Positions 23,572 through 30,946 of a DNA stretch of 37,532 nt are shown here, piece after piece. The stretch is taken from the IMG/VR virus record IMGVR_UViG_3300034066_000615, positions 1-37,532 of that record, one strand, 5' to 3'. Origin of the DNA: a virus. The notes beneath the pieces are model-generated. The model saw nothing but the letters and a program-made list of their open reading frames with translations. It was not told where the DNA came from and ran no database searches. The number at the start of each line of letters is the position of its first letter. Position 1 is the stretch's first letter. The position numbers and the translations under genes were made by a program.

Positions 23572-25104
23572 TTAGATGGTCAGGATGCCGCGCTCTTCGT
23601 AGACACTTGGCCCGTCGAGCTTCGGTGCGGCCTTCGCGTAGGCGCCGATCGCCATCGCGAGCGCGACCATGCCGTCGATACGGCCGGTCGCCTTTGCTTT
23701 GTCCAGTTTGCGATTACCGGCGGCGTCTCGAGTTGCGACTGCGTTCGCAGCGCACCAGGTCAGGACGGGGTGTCCGCCGTGACAGATACGCTCGGCCATC
23801 AGTTCGCCCTCGAGCGCGTCAAGCGCCGGAGCCATGTCGCGGTAGCCTTGGCCGAACTCCACCAGGGGGAGCTCGCGACCGAGCCGCGACAGCTCGGTCT
23901 TGAAGACATCCATCCGCCACCGATCGAAGGCGATCGCGGCGACGTCGTAGTCGTCGCAGAGCTGACAGAGCTGTTCGGCGACGACTGCGTAGTCGACGGA
24001 CGCGCCCGGCGTCGCGACCAGGTATCCGCGATCTCGCCATACGTCATACGGTGCCCGGTCCCTCGAGGCCCGGTCGGTCAGTCCCAGGCTCGGCGCGAAG
24101 AAGGTCGGCTTTGTGTGCCAGTAGCCGCGGCCGTCCCTGGTGACAGCGACGAGCGCGGTCAGGTCGTTACGCGCCGAAAGGTCGAGCCCGATATAGACCG
24201 AGTTCTCGTAGAACGCGGCCTCGTCCGGATCGGCGCCGTTGCGTAACCAGATCGCTCGAGGGACGAACGGCGAGGTCTGATCGACGCGCTGATTCAAGAC
24301 CAGGTTCCGATAGGAGCTCTCACGCGACGGCATTCGCTTCGCCGCTGCGGCCTGCTCTCGGACCTCCGTCGGGTTCAAAAAATCACCGAAGGCGGGATTC
24401 GCCGCCCTCATCGCTTCGTCGGAGAACGGGTCCATCGACTCGTCCGCCGAAAACATGAAGAGCTTCGTCTTCGGATCAGCGCCGCTCTTCGCGTCGTCGA
24501 TCAGGACCGACAGGAGATCCGCGTCGGTCGGTGCCTGCGTCGAGATCACTATCGAGAGCGGCTCCGCCTGGGCGCCGCTCGCGGTCTCGAGCGCTTCGTA
24601 TAACTCGCTCCGCGGCCCTTTCACCTGTCCGAGCTCGTCGTGTACGGTAAACACCGGCGAGAGGCCGTAGGCCGTCGAGGCTTCGGCAGAGAGCGCTCTG
24701 TAGAGCGTCCCGAGCTCCTGGCAATAGAGCTGCTTCGCTGTGTCTCTTACCGCGACGACCGCGTTCAGATCCGGCGACATCCGGACGATCTTCGCGGCAA
24801 GCGCGAACAGAATCGCCGCCTGGTCGCGCGACTGCGCCGCCGAGAAGAGCTGCGAGTTCGCTCGAGCTTCCGGTCCGCAGAGGTGCAGAAGTAGCAGGAA
24901 CGCGGAGATCGAGGTCTTGCCGTTCTTGCGGCCGAAGCTGACGATCGCTCGTCGCGTCGGCGAGTCGTAGATCCCGCGGATGATGTCTCGCTGCCATTCG
25001 CGCAGCTTGACCGGCTGACCGACCAGAGCGCCTTCTGGCACCCGACAGGTCGCCTCGATCCAGGCGACGTTCCGATCGCCTCGACCTAGGTTCCGAACTC
25101 CCAC
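23572..25104 (-). CDS. Terminase large subunit
   Basis: 510 residues from GTG 25104, inside the 3' end of the small-subunit gene. The ATPase has a Walker A-like GRKNGKT (residues 58-64) and a Walker B VFTVHDE (D156, E157). The C-terminal nuclease shows YIGLDLSARNDLTALV and AFDRWRMD. It packages and cuts DNA into the portal. The family resembles HK97-type cos terminases. A longer frame to 25257 reads through the small-subunit gene in another frame and is not likely real. GTG 25104 places NVAWIE-like residues close to the start as in relatives. Confidence 0.9.
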   Translation of the reverse strand: MGVRNLGRGDRNVAWIEATCRVPEGALVGQPVKLREWQRDIIRGIYDSPTRRAIVSFGRKNGKTSISAFLLLLHLCGPEARANSQLFSAAQSRDQAAILFALAAKIVRMSPDLNAVVAVRDTAKQLYCQELGTLYRALSAEASTAYGLSPVFTVHDELGQVKGPRSELYEALETASGAQAEPLSIVISTQAPTDADLLSVLIDDAKSGADPKTKLFMFSADESMDPFSDEAMRAANPAFGDFLNPTEVREQAAAAKRMPSRESSYRNLVLNQRVDQTSPFVPRAIWLRNGADPDEAAFYENSVYIGLDLSARNDLTALVAVTRDGRGYWHTKPTFFAPSLGLTDRASRDRAPYDVWRDRGYLVATPGASVDYAVVAEQLCQLCDDYDVAAIAFDRWRMDVFKTELSRLGRELPLVEFGQGYRDMAPALDALEGELMAERICHGGHPVLTWCAANAVATRDAAGNRKLDKAKATGRIDGMVALAMAIGAYAKAAPKLDGPSVYEERGILTI

Positions 25105-25496
25105 GGTTTCTTCGGAGCCGCGCGATCGCTTGCGGTTGCCGCGGCTCGAGCGCCGTAGCGACTCTGCTGCGTCAGGCGCATTTTCGTCGCCAGGCTCGCC
25201 AGTTGTCCGCCGATCTTCGTCTGTAGGTTGATCAGGCGGTCGTAATCGTCGAGGCATTCCGGGCTTACCTCGCGCAGCTTGCGCGATACGCGCCGGGATT
25301 CCGCGGCCATCGTGCAGTAGTGCTCGAGGAGCGGAAGGTTGTCGGGACCGAACCAGTCCGCAGGCTTCGAGGCGACGATCTCGCGCCAGATCGCGCTCTC
25401 GTCGTCCGTAAGGCGATCAGGAGGTGCGACCCTCTCATGGGGTGCGACCCGTACCACCGAGAGCCCCTCGGAGCTCTTCCGGCCTCGCTGTAGCAT
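25086..25496 (-). CDS. Terminase small subunit
   Basis: 136 residues. LTDDESAIWREIVASKPADWF, DNLPLLEHYCTMAAE and a C-terminal helix LINLQTKIGGQLASLATKMRLTQQSR are the pattern of the P27-like small terminase family, which recognises the packaging site and recruits the large subunit. It ends PKKPWEFGT, also typical. It lies between the HNH nuclease and the large subunit, which it overlaps by 19 bases. Confidence 0.88.
   Translation of the reverse strand: MLQRGRKSSEGLSVVRVAPHERVAPPDRLTDDESAIWREIVASKPADWFGPDNLPLLEHYCTMAAESRRVSRKLREVSPECLDDYDRLINLQTKIGGQLASLATKMRLTQQSRYGARAAATASDRAAPKKPWEFGT
25423..25450. repeat. Two copies of GGTGCGACCC inside the small terminase gene
   Basis: GGTGCGACCC occurs at 25423-25432 and again at 25441-25450, 18 bases apart. 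Each contains the interrupted palindrome GGT-GCG-ACC. In the protein this gives the repeated RVAPHERVAPP. Packaging signals can lie in small terminase genes, so these could be recognition sites. They may equally be a by-product of the peptide repeat. Confidence 0.35.
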
Positions 25497-25581
25497 TTCA
25501 GGAATCCTTGCCGATTAGCACAGAACAGGCTCGCGCTCGGTGTCCGAGCCTCGAGCTGTAGAGATTCGACCCTCCCCTCCC
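25497..25581. other. Intergenic gap between HNH and small terminase; hairpin, possible cos region
   Basis: This 85-base gap is one of the larger non-coding stretches of the late operon. It holds a hairpin GCTCGG-TGT-CCGAGC (25535-25549), which can alternatively pair as AGGCTCG with CGAGCCT over a wider loop. No T tract follows. Placement just upstream of a small terminase with an adjacent HNH gene is where cos sites of HK97-like phages usually lie. The cos assignment is inference only. Confidence 0.35.
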
Positions 25582-25923
25582 TCATCGCGAAAAATTCCAG
25601 GGATGGCCGGGGTCTAGGGGAGTGCCCGAGGTGTCGCATCCCCGGAGCGTTCCGGTCTGCTCGAGCTCGGCCTTCGCGCCGTTGTGGCAAGCCTCACAGA
25701 GCGGCTGCCAGTTCGTCGCGTCCCAGAAGAGCTTCTCGTCGCCTCGATGTGGCGTGATGTGATCGACGACCGATGCCGCCGTCACCCTGCCGAGCTGCTC
25801 ACAGAACACACAGAGCGGATGCGCTGCTAGGTATGCCTGGCGGGCTGCCTTCCACTTGCGACCGTAAAGACGATCGCGATGTGTTTCCCTCGACCACAGT
25901 CGAGGTTTCGATAGTTTCGTCAT
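25582..25923 (-). CDS. HNH endonuclease
   Basis: 113 residues. A zinc-binding HNH fold: CVFCEQLG, VVDHITPHRGDEKLFWD, NWQPLCEACHNGAK. The two CxxC pairs and the DHI...N...H core are intact. HNH proteins encoded next to terminase work with it in genome packaging and cos cutting in HK97-like phages, and this one lies in that position. Confidence 0.9.
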   Translation of the reverse strand: MTKLSKPRLWSRETHRDRLYGRKWKAARQAYLAAHPLCVFCEQLGRVTAASVVDHITPHRGDEKLFWDATNWQPLCEACHNGAKAELEQTGTLRGCDTSGTPLDPGHPWNFSR

Positions 25924-25936
25924 GCAAAAGACGTCT

Positions 25937-26386
25937 TCAAGCTATTTTTCTCTGGGTGCCGTCTTCCATGATCAGCGCACCGAACATCGCGTTCCGGAAT
26001 CGAGCGAGGAGCTCTTTGTAGCGGCGCTCGCTGACTCGCATCCGTCTAGCTCGAGCCTCGTTCGGTTCGTCTCTCGGCGTGAGGTAGGTGACCTCGACGA
26101 GCTGCGCCCAGGCGTGACGTCCTCGGCATAGGTTCGTTAGACATCGCTCGACGACGGCGACGTCCGGAGGCCAGTTCTCGTCCGGACAATATCCGGACGG
26201 TGAATTGATCCCGAGCACGATCTCGCGCAAGAGCTTCGTGCTGATCGACTCGCGCGGATACCCGAGCTCGCCCAGGCGATCTCGAGCGAACCTCGCCCAT
26301 TGATACATTCGCCAATCGACGAACGCGGTCGCGTCGGTCGCGTTCCTGGGTTTTCTCTCGTATGCGTCGGCTGCTGCGGTGTTCAC
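25937..26386 (-). CDS. Possible late-gene regulator (Q / ArpU-like helical protein)
   Basis: 149 residues, all helical. FVDWRMYQWARFARDRLGELGYP followed by CPDENWPPDVAVVERCLTNL and a C-terminal ARRMRVSERRYKELLARFRNAMFGAL resemble phage late regulators of the antiterminator Q / ArpU class, whose C-terminus is like sigma region 4. It is the last gene before the packaging genes, the usual place for a late activator. The family match is by eye and could be wrong. The ATGA overlap couples it to RusA. Confidence 0.5.
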   Translation of the reverse strand: MNTAAADAYERKPRNATDATAFVDWRMYQWARFARDRLGELGYPRESISTKLLREIVLGINSPSGYCPDENWPPDVAVVERCLTNLCRGRHAWAQLVEVTYLTPRDEPNEARARRMRVSERRYKELLARFRNAMFGALIMEDGTQRKIA

Positions 26387-26781
26387 GGTTCAGATCCCCT
26401 GCGTGTCGTGAAGTTGGTCTCCGAGGTGTACGGTCGAATGACGACCTCGACCTTCCCGCCAGGGAAGACCGGACCGCGGATCACGCGGAGGTCGTCGATA
26501 TTGCTGTCATCCTCGATCACGCCTGCGGCGACGACGGCATCGAGGAGCGCCTTCTGTAGGTTGTCGAGATCTCGCCTGCGTCGATCCGGCGGATGCGCCA
26601 GGAGCTCGACCTTGAGCGGTCCGCCGATGCCCTCGATCGGGACGCCCTGGTCGCTGATCGCCTCGATCGCGGCCTTTCGATACGCGCGACCTCGAGCACC
26701 GATCACCATGCGCCCGCGGAAGTTGCGCCAGTAGTGATTCACCGAAGGCGGGAAAGGAAGCGTAAACTCCAAGGGGATCAC
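26383..26781 (-). CDS. rusA: RusA-like Holliday junction resolvase
   Basis: 132 residues from GTG 26781, which overlaps the upstream stop (GTGA). LPFPPSVNHYWR at the start, then D71-L-D73-NLQKALLDAV and D91-D92, match the catalytic Asp pattern of Escherichia coli RusA (D70, D72, D91). It cuts four-way junctions produced in replication and recombination so that DNA can be packaged. A 329-residue frame upstream is a shadow through the neighbouring gene. Confidence 0.9.
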   Translation of the reverse strand: MIPLEFTLPFPPSVNHYWRNFRGRMVIGARGRAYRKAAIEAISDQGVPIEGIGGPLKVELLAHPPDRRRRDLDNLQKALLDAVVAAGVIEDDSNIDDLRVIRGPVFPGGKVEVVIRPYTSETNFTTRRGSEP

Positions 26782-27365
26782 CTCGTTCCCGTCCTGCGCG
26801 TTAATTGTCGAAATTGCGCGTAGGTTGAAATCTGCACAAAGAGCTCGGGCCACGAGGTCGCGGTGCTGTAGAGCTCCGCGTTCGGGATCTCGAAGGTGTC
26901 CGCTTTCATCTCGAACGATGTCCCGTCGTCCCGGTGCCTGGCCTGGCCTGCGGCGTACAGCTTCGCTCGAGCTAGGAACTCGTCCTTCGGTAGCCACCCG
27001 CAGACGGTGATCCGGTTGGTCGTTCGGTTGAACGAGAGGAAAAGGTAGGCGTCGACGTCGAAGGCGACCTGGCTCGCGATCAGGTTGTTGACGTACTCGA
27101 GCTTCGGATCGACCGCGCGTGTCATTGTCTTGACGTCGAACGTCAGGCCGAAGAGCTCGAAGTCCACTCCGCCGTCGTGTCGGTTGCTCGGTCGCATGAG
27201 CTTCCGACCGATCGCGAAGTTGATCGTGTTTTGACCGAGAATCCCGACGAGCTGCTGCTCGGGTGTTCCGTCGCTTCCGTCGCCGCGACGACCGAGGTTC
27301 ACGCTCGACGCTAACGTCTGCGACTCCTCGAGCACCCTCGGATGTACGTCGACGGTGAATGCCAT
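26778..27365 (-). CDS. PD-(D/E)XK-fold protein, possible nuclease
   Basis: 195 residues. GILGQNTINFAIGRKLM followed by HDGGVDFELFGLTFDVKT gives D68 and D77-V-K79, the core of the PD-(D/E)XK nuclease fold, with E37 as a possible further metal ligand. I do not recognise the family beyond the fold. It sits in the early operon directly before RusA, three genes after several very small ORFs and downstream of the DNA methyltransferase. It could be a restriction-like nuclease, a host-DNA nuclease or a recombination enzyme. Confidence 0.65.
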   Translation of the reverse strand: MAFTVDVHPRVLEESQTLASSVNLGRRGDGSDGTPEQQLVGILGQNTINFAIGRKLMRPSNRHDGGVDFELFGLTFDVKTMTRAVDPKLEYVNNLIASQVAFDVDAYLFLSFNRTTNRITVCGWLPKDEFLARAKLYAAGQARHRDDGTSFEMKADTFEIPNAELYSTATSWPELFVQISTYAQFRQLTRRTGTR

Positions 27366-27368
27366 GCG

Positions 27369-27491
27369 TCAAGTCAGCGCTCGCACGATCCAGATTGCGA
27401 CGACCGCGAGAGAGCCCGCACCGATTCCCATGATCGCCCCGACGATCGCGACTGCGACAAGTCCATCGAGGAGCGTTTTCGTTTTATTCAT
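27369..27491 (-). CDS. 40-residue single-pass membrane protein
   Basis: Starts at ATG 27491, overlapping the upstream stop (ATGA). Translated by hand it begins MNKTKTLLDGLVAVAIVGAI and ends WIVRALT, a charged N-terminus and one long hydrophobic segment. Coupling and clean composition support a real gene. Function unknown. Small early phage membrane proteins sometimes block superinfection. Confidence 0.6.
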   Translation of the reverse strand: MNKTKTLLDGLVAVAIVGAIMGIGAGSLAVVAIWIVRALT

Positions 27492-27625
27492 GCCGCCACC
27501 CTTCCGAGTCGTGCTGCGATCAGTCGCGCCAGGCGCTCGAGCTGCTCGAGCGTCAGCGTGTACTCGTCATCGACCTCGAGCGCGCCGACCCATCGAGCGA
27601 GCGCTGCGATCTCCTCCGGCGTCAT
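27488..27625 (-). CDS. 45-residue helical protein
   Basis: Starts at ATG 27625, overlapping the upstream stop, and ends in an ATGA overlap with the membrane protein gene. It begins MTPEEIAALARWVGALEVDD and continues as a Leu/Arg-rich helix. No family recognised. Coupling at both ends supports it. Confidence 0.6.
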   Translation of the reverse strand: MTPEEIAALARWVGALEVDDEYTLTLEQLERLARLIAARLGRVAA

Positions 27626-27900
27626 AGCTCGACCTCGGTGTTCTCGTAGCCGGTAAGCGTCACGGATCGCTCGGCGAGGAGAACGTCAGCGAGAAGTCGC
27701 GCAGACTCCTCCGTTCGCTCGCGTCGATAGGTTTGCCAGTTCCACCACCACCGAGACTTCCCGACCGGGAGGTATTGAACGTGCCATCCGTTGTTCATAC
27801 CGCTCACTCGATCCAGGTGATGAACGATCCGAACGCGCGAGATCGGGACGACCGTCGTCGTGACGCGCGAGAACGGTGTCTGTCGGTGTTTGAGGTTCAT
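27622..27900 (-). CDS. Hypothetical early protein, 92 residues
   Basis: A basic protein with SGMNNGWHVQYLPVGKSRWWWNWQTYRRE in the middle, a Trp-rich basic patch, and a C-terminal helix (TEESARLLADVLLAER). I do not recognise it. ATGA overlaps on both sides place it in the early operon. The basic, aromatic-rich middle could bind nucleic acid or protein, which is speculation. Confidence 0.65.
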   Translation of the reverse strand: MNLKHRQTPFSRVTTTVVPISRVRIVHHLDRVSGMNNGWHVQYLPVGKSRWWWNWQTYRRERTEESARLLADVLLAERSVTLTGYENTEVEL

Positions 27901-28115
27901 GTTTCCTCCGCGCTGTAGTAACGGCGCACGAGCTCAAAGGCCTCGATGTGTCGCTTGATCTCTGCGCGATCTGCTTGCGCGTTGTTGTGGAAGATGCGAT
28001 TCCCGTCGCGAAGATCCTGTCGGAACATCGCGATCATTCGCTTCGCCTCCGTTGCGACGATCTTGTCGACGAGCTCGCCGTCGACCTTCATCACGAGCGC
28101 TCCGTTCTTTGCCAT
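27897..28115 (-). CDS. Hypothetical early protein, 72 residues
   Basis: ATG 28115 lies one base after the SSB-like stop. A helical protein (VDKIVATEAKRMIAMFRQDLR, KRHIEAFELVRRYYSAEE). It is not recognised. A longer frame from 28145 reaches into the upstream gene and is not needed. Confidence 0.6.
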   Translation of the reverse strand: MAKNGALVMKVDGELVDKIVATEAKRMIAMFRQDLRDGNRIFHNNAQADRAEIKRHIEAFELVRRYYSAEET

Positions 28116-28116
28116 G

Positions 28117-28386
28117 TCAGAACGGGATGTCGTCGTTGAAGTCATCCGCCGGAGCGTGAGCCGGTGCCGGAGCCGGTGCGCGCTGCTCGTCCTTCGGTCG
28201 AACGGAGAGCGAGAAAAACTTTTCGCCTGCGAGCTTCGATCCTTCCTTGCCGGTCTTTAGCCATCCGGAGAGCCAATACTCGACGCCTCCGACGTTGATC
28301 GAGCCGGAGTAGTCCGGGTGCGTGTCCTTCTCCTTGCGTTTGTTTTTCGCGAGGAGTCCGCTGTTCGTGTTGTCGTATTGAGGCAT
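28117..28386 (-). CDS. SSB-like protein with acidic C-terminal tip
   Basis: 89 residues. A small beta domain (KDTHPDYSGSINVGGVEYWLSGWLKTG, then EKFFSLSVRPK) of OB-fold size is followed by a flexible Ala/Pro linker and ends DDFNDDIPF. An acidic tail closing in an Ile-Pro-Phe tip is the mark of bacterial single-strand-binding proteins, which use it to recruit replication proteins. It sits among replication genes. The tail is clear, the OB fold is inferred. Confidence 0.7.
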   Translation of the reverse strand: MPQYDNTNSGLLAKNKRKEKDTHPDYSGSINVGGVEYWLSGWLKTGKEGSKLAGEKFFSLSVRPKDEQRAPAPAPAHAPADDFNDDIPF

Positions 28387-28389
28387 CGT

Positions 28390-28626
28390 CTAGGTCTCCG
28401 GGTTGTTTAACGGTGTGCGATACAGACGCTCGAAGAGCGCCTTCCATGTTTCGGCGGGTTGGCCTTTGCGCTTGCCTGCGATCGAGAGCGCGCGCTGCTG
28501 CTCGAGAATCGAGGTGCGGATCTTTTCGCGACGTTGCTCGGCGGTCGTGATTCCCGCATCCCAATCGAGCGGGAGCCCGAGGCGTCGCGCCATCCAGGCT
28601 TCGTTCATCGCGTCCACGAGCCTCAC
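28390..28626 (-). CDS. Hypothetical early protein, 78 residues
   Basis: Starts at GTG 28626 overlapping the upstream stop (GTGA). An internal ATG at 28608 (MNEAWMARRLGLPL) is an alternative start. It is a helical, basic protein (TTAEQRREKIRTSILEQQRAL, TWKALFERLYRTPL). Its place between the helicase-loader-like and SSB-like genes suggests a replication accessory role. The family is unknown. Confidence 0.6.
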   Translation of the reverse strand: MRLVDAMNEAWMARRLGLPLDWDAGITTAEQRREKIRTSILEQQRALSIAGKRKGQPAETWKALFERLYRTPLNNPET

Positions 28627-29117
28627 TTACCGATCGCTCCGATCAGTCCGCGGACCGGGTTGTCGTGCGCGAGCTGCGGGAGTTCCTGGCGCGTCTCGGC
28701 GACGTCGGCCAGTTGGTCGTAGTGCGAGGCGAATCGTTTCTCGAGAAACGGGAGCGCATCGACGCTCGACCAGGCGATGACCTTCCATCCGCCGAGCGCC
28801 TGGACCGCGCGCTCGACCTCTGGGATCGCCGGGCCTGCGTGATAGGAGCCGGAGCGGACGTGCTGTAGCGCGATCGCCCAGGCCTCGCCTGGCGTCATTC
28901 GCTGCGCCTTGCGAAGCTGTTGGAAATGCCAAGGGTTCGGGAAGTATTCCTCGTGCAACATCAGGTGTTGAGCTGCCGCGCGAAACTCCTCGATCGACCA
29001 GGAGCTCATCGCCGAGTACCAGAGCTCGAGCGACTCCGGCGTGATTTTCCCGCCCGGCTTCATCTCGGCGAGCGAGACCAGGATGCGCGCCATCTCGGCG
29101 CGGTCGTTCGGTGTCAT
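28623..29117 (-). CDS. Helicase-loader-like replication protein (G39P / DUF6475-like)
   Basis: 164 residues. The N-terminal helical domain (DRAEMARILVSLAEMKPGG, LELWYSAMSSWSIEEFRAAA, EEYFPNPWHFQQL) fits the phage G39P-like loader domain, which brings the host replicative helicase to the phage origin. The C-terminal part (GEAWAIALQHVR, PEVERAVQALGGW) is also typical. As the phage has no helicase, primase or polymerase of its own, this protein together with the DUF1376 protein would recruit the host replisome. Confidence 0.7.
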   Translation of the reverse strand: MTPNDRAEMARILVSLAEMKPGGKITPESLELWYSAMSSWSIEEFRAAAQHLMLHEEYFPNPWHFQQLRKAQRMTPGEAWAIALQHVRSGSYHAGPAIPEVERAVQALGGWKVIAWSSVDALPFLEKRFASHYDQLADVAETRQELPQLAHDNPVRGLIGAIGK

Positions 29118-29863
29118 GCGAATAACCTCCCCTGCGCTTGAGCGGCGGCGATTCGCTCGCAGGCGATGTCGAAATACTTCCGCTCGATCTCAATCCCTAC
29201 GAAAGATCTGCCGAGGTTCATGCAAGCGACGCCCGTCGTCCCGCTCCCCATGAACGGATCGACGATGAGCCCCGCGTCGGTTCCCTTGAGAATCTCCTCG
29301 ATCAGCGCGACGGGTTTCTGGGTCGGGTGATCCTGGTTGCCGCTCCGCGAGAGGCTGATCACGTTGCCCTTGCCCGCCGTCCCTGTTTTCGCTGCGCCGC
29401 GTAGGCCGTAGCAGATGAGCTCGTGCTGTGCCCTCCAGCCGACGCCCATTCCAGGCCGTCCTTTGTTCCAGACGATCATCGAGCGCGGGCGAAAGAATCC
29501 GTCCTCGAGCGCGTCACAGGTATAGGTCCACATCCGCCAATCGCAAAAGACGTACATCTCTCGCGCTCTTGTCCCGCGACAGATCGCCTTGATGAGCCGG
29601 AGGTAGCCGCGGGTGCTCAAATTGTCCGCAGCGATCGTCGGTCTCGCTCCGCCCCACTTCTCGCTCGCATCGCTGCCGATAGAGCCCTTCGCCTTGCCCG
29701 ACTCCTGGTAGCCGCCGCTGCTGTACGGCGGATCGGTGACGACTGCGTCGACGCCCTCGAGCATTGGAAGGATCTCGAGACAGTCGCCGAGGTATAGCGT
29801 CGCGTTGCCGATGACGACGCGCTCGGAAAAGCCCGCCGGAGTGAGTTCGCTATCCGGCCGCAT
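29114..29863 (-). CDS. DNA methyltransferase, beta class (N6-adenine or N4-cytosine)
   Basis: 249 residues. DPPY (44-47) comes before the S-adenosylmethionine-binding DPFMGSG (202-208), the motif order of beta-class amino-methyltransferases. HPTQKP (179-184) is also typical. It adds a methyl group to A or C in a short target that cannot be predicted here. No matching restriction gene is adjacent, so it is probably a solitary enzyme protecting phage DNA or acting in regulation. It overlaps the replication gene by 14 bases and the loader gene by ATGA. Confidence 0.9.
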   Translation of the reverse strand: MRPDSELTPAGFSERVVIGNATLYLGDCLEILPMLEGVDAVVTDPPYSSGGYQESGKAKGSIGSDASEKWGGARPTIAADNLSTRGYLRLIKAICRGTRAREMYVFCDWRMWTYTCDALEDGFFRPRSMIVWNKGRPGMGVGWRAQHELICYGLRGAAKTGTAGKGNVISLSRSGNQDHPTQKPVALIEEILKGTDAGLIVDPFMGSGTTGVACMNLGRSFVGIEIERKYFDIACERIAAAQAQGRLFA

Positions 29864-30692
29864 TTGCTCTCTCGAGCCACGCCTGGGCCGCGGCGACGTT
29901 CGTGTCCTGGGCCTTCTTCGCCTTCGACGGCGGGATCGGCCAGGGTTGCGACCAGGGACGATCGGGATCGCCGAAGAACCTCGCCGGGTTCAAGACCATC
30001 CGGTTCGTCGCCTTAACGTGAGCGGCGTACCGCTCGACTCCGGCGCGCAGATCCTCCCAGGACGCCCCGAGCTCGAGGTGCCTGCGGATGTGATGCTCTG
30101 CGCTGATCCAGTCCGTCCGGCCTGCGTGAGGCGGGTATGTCGACTTGATCGCCTCGATGTGTGTGCGATCTTCCGCGTCCGACCGCTGCAATTTTTTTGC
30201 AGCGTCAAACGAAGAGATTACACATGAGGTATCTCTAGGGTTTGAGATAGTCTGGAGTCTGGAGTCTGGAGTCTGGATAGGTTCGCTGTTCGTTGAACGA
30301 TTCGTTGAACGATTCGTTGAACGATTCGTTGAACGATTCGTTCCCTCCTCCGCCGACGAAGCGTTCGCCTTTCGTCGAGCCTCTCGTTGTTCGGTGACGC
30401 GACGATTCGTTTCACGCTGCTCGTTCGCCGCCGCGATCTCTCTCTGCGCGCGCGCGTTGATCCATCCGCCGTCGGTGAGTTGCCAGAATTGCTCGAGCAC
30501 CGATGCAACGGCGTCACGTTCTTCCGGATTGATGGCTCCAACAAGCCTACAAAGTTGGGAGCTATCGGTCGGTAATGGCCGCTCCGTGGCGTAATGAGCA
30601 TCTAAAAGCGAACGATAAGCGCCCCTCTCCGTCAGAGATAAGTGACCTGTGTCACGCTGAAAGTCACCGATGTAGTGCTTGTAAAAGTTCAC
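29850..30692 (-). CDS. Replication initiator-like protein (DUF1376) containing the putative origin
   Basis: 280 residues from GTG 30692, overlapping the Cro-like stop (GTGA). The N-terminal DUF1376 domain (NFYKHYIGDFQRDTGHLSLT, ERGAYRSLLDAHY) is found in phage proteins that start replication. A low-complexity linker with NRST repeated four times separates it from a C-terminal helical domain (ADRNT-type region followed by WEDLRAGVERYAAHVK). The linker is encoded by tandem DNA repeats that look like origin iterons, so the gene would carry its own origin, as lambda O does. Confidence 0.8.
   Translation of the reverse strand: MNFYKHYIGDFQRDTGHLSLTERGAYRSLLDAHYATERPLPTDSSQLCRLVGAINPEERDAVASVLEQFWQLTDGGWINARAQREIAAANEQRETNRRVTEQREARRKANASSAEEGTNRSTNRSTNRSTNRSTNSEPIQTPDSRLQTISNPRDTSCVISSFDAAKKLQRSDAEDRTHIEAIKSTYPPHAGRTDWISAEHHIRRHLELGASWEDLRAGVERYAAHVKATNRMVLNPARFFGDPDRPWSQPWPIPPSKAKKAQDTNVAAAQAWLERANAAG
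30185..30342. repeat. Putative replication origin: iterons, 7-bp repeats, AT-rich stretch and hairpin
   Basis: Four perfect tandem copies of TTCGTTGAACGA plus a half copy (30289-30342), each containing the palindrome TCGTT-G-AACGA. Next to them lie four tandem 7-mers TCTGGAG (30251-30278, last one TCTGGAT), then about 64 bases of roughly 39% GC in an otherwise GC-rich genome, ending in a perfect inverted repeat GCTGCAA-TTTTT-TTGCAGC (30185-30203). Iterons plus an AT-rich region inside an initiator gene is the layout of lambdoid origins. Confidence 0.7.
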
Positions 30693-30940
30693 GCTCGACG
30701 CGCCTCCGGGATATGTACGCGAGGCCTGCCGCGGAGAACGGACCAGTCGACATCGGGCCGGAGCTCCTCACAGGTAACGGCTCCGCCGCTCTCGCGCTCG
30801 AGCGCGATGGCGAGCGACTCGCCGCAGGATCGGTACCCGTAGGAGATGTTCCGGAGGTGTCCGGCGCTTGTGCCGCAGCGATCCGCCAGGTGGTCGCGTT
30901 GCTTTAGGGTCAGGGTTGAAAGGTAGGTTTTGAGCTCCAT
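30689..30940 (-). CDS. Cro / YdaS-like repressor
   Basis: 83 residues. A small HTH protein (ELKTYLSTLTLKQRDHLADR, CGTSAGHLRNISYG) with the CEELRPDVDW pattern of YdaS-family Cro-like regulators. It is divergent from the CI-like gene and heads the leftward early operon. The ATG at 30940 coincides with the predicted transcription start of the leftward promoter and there is no ribosome site, so the mRNA may be leaderless. It would repress cI and its own promoter during lytic growth. Confidence 0.8.
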   Translation of the reverse strand: MELKTYLSTLTLKQRDHLADRCGTSAGHLRNISYGYRSCGESLAIALERESGGAVTCEELRPDVDWSVLRGRPRVHIPEARRA

Positions 30941-30946
30941 TCGGGA

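Noticed and set aside
26383-27372. 329-residue extension of RusA
   Set aside because: The upstream part is the shadow of the PD-(D/E)XK gene. GTG 26781 gives the proper RusA start.
30641-30654. GTGAC-CTGT-GTCAC considered as a sixth repressor operator
   Set aside because: The half sites are in the opposite order to the TCACC-N4-GGTGA consensus and the site lies inside the replication gene.
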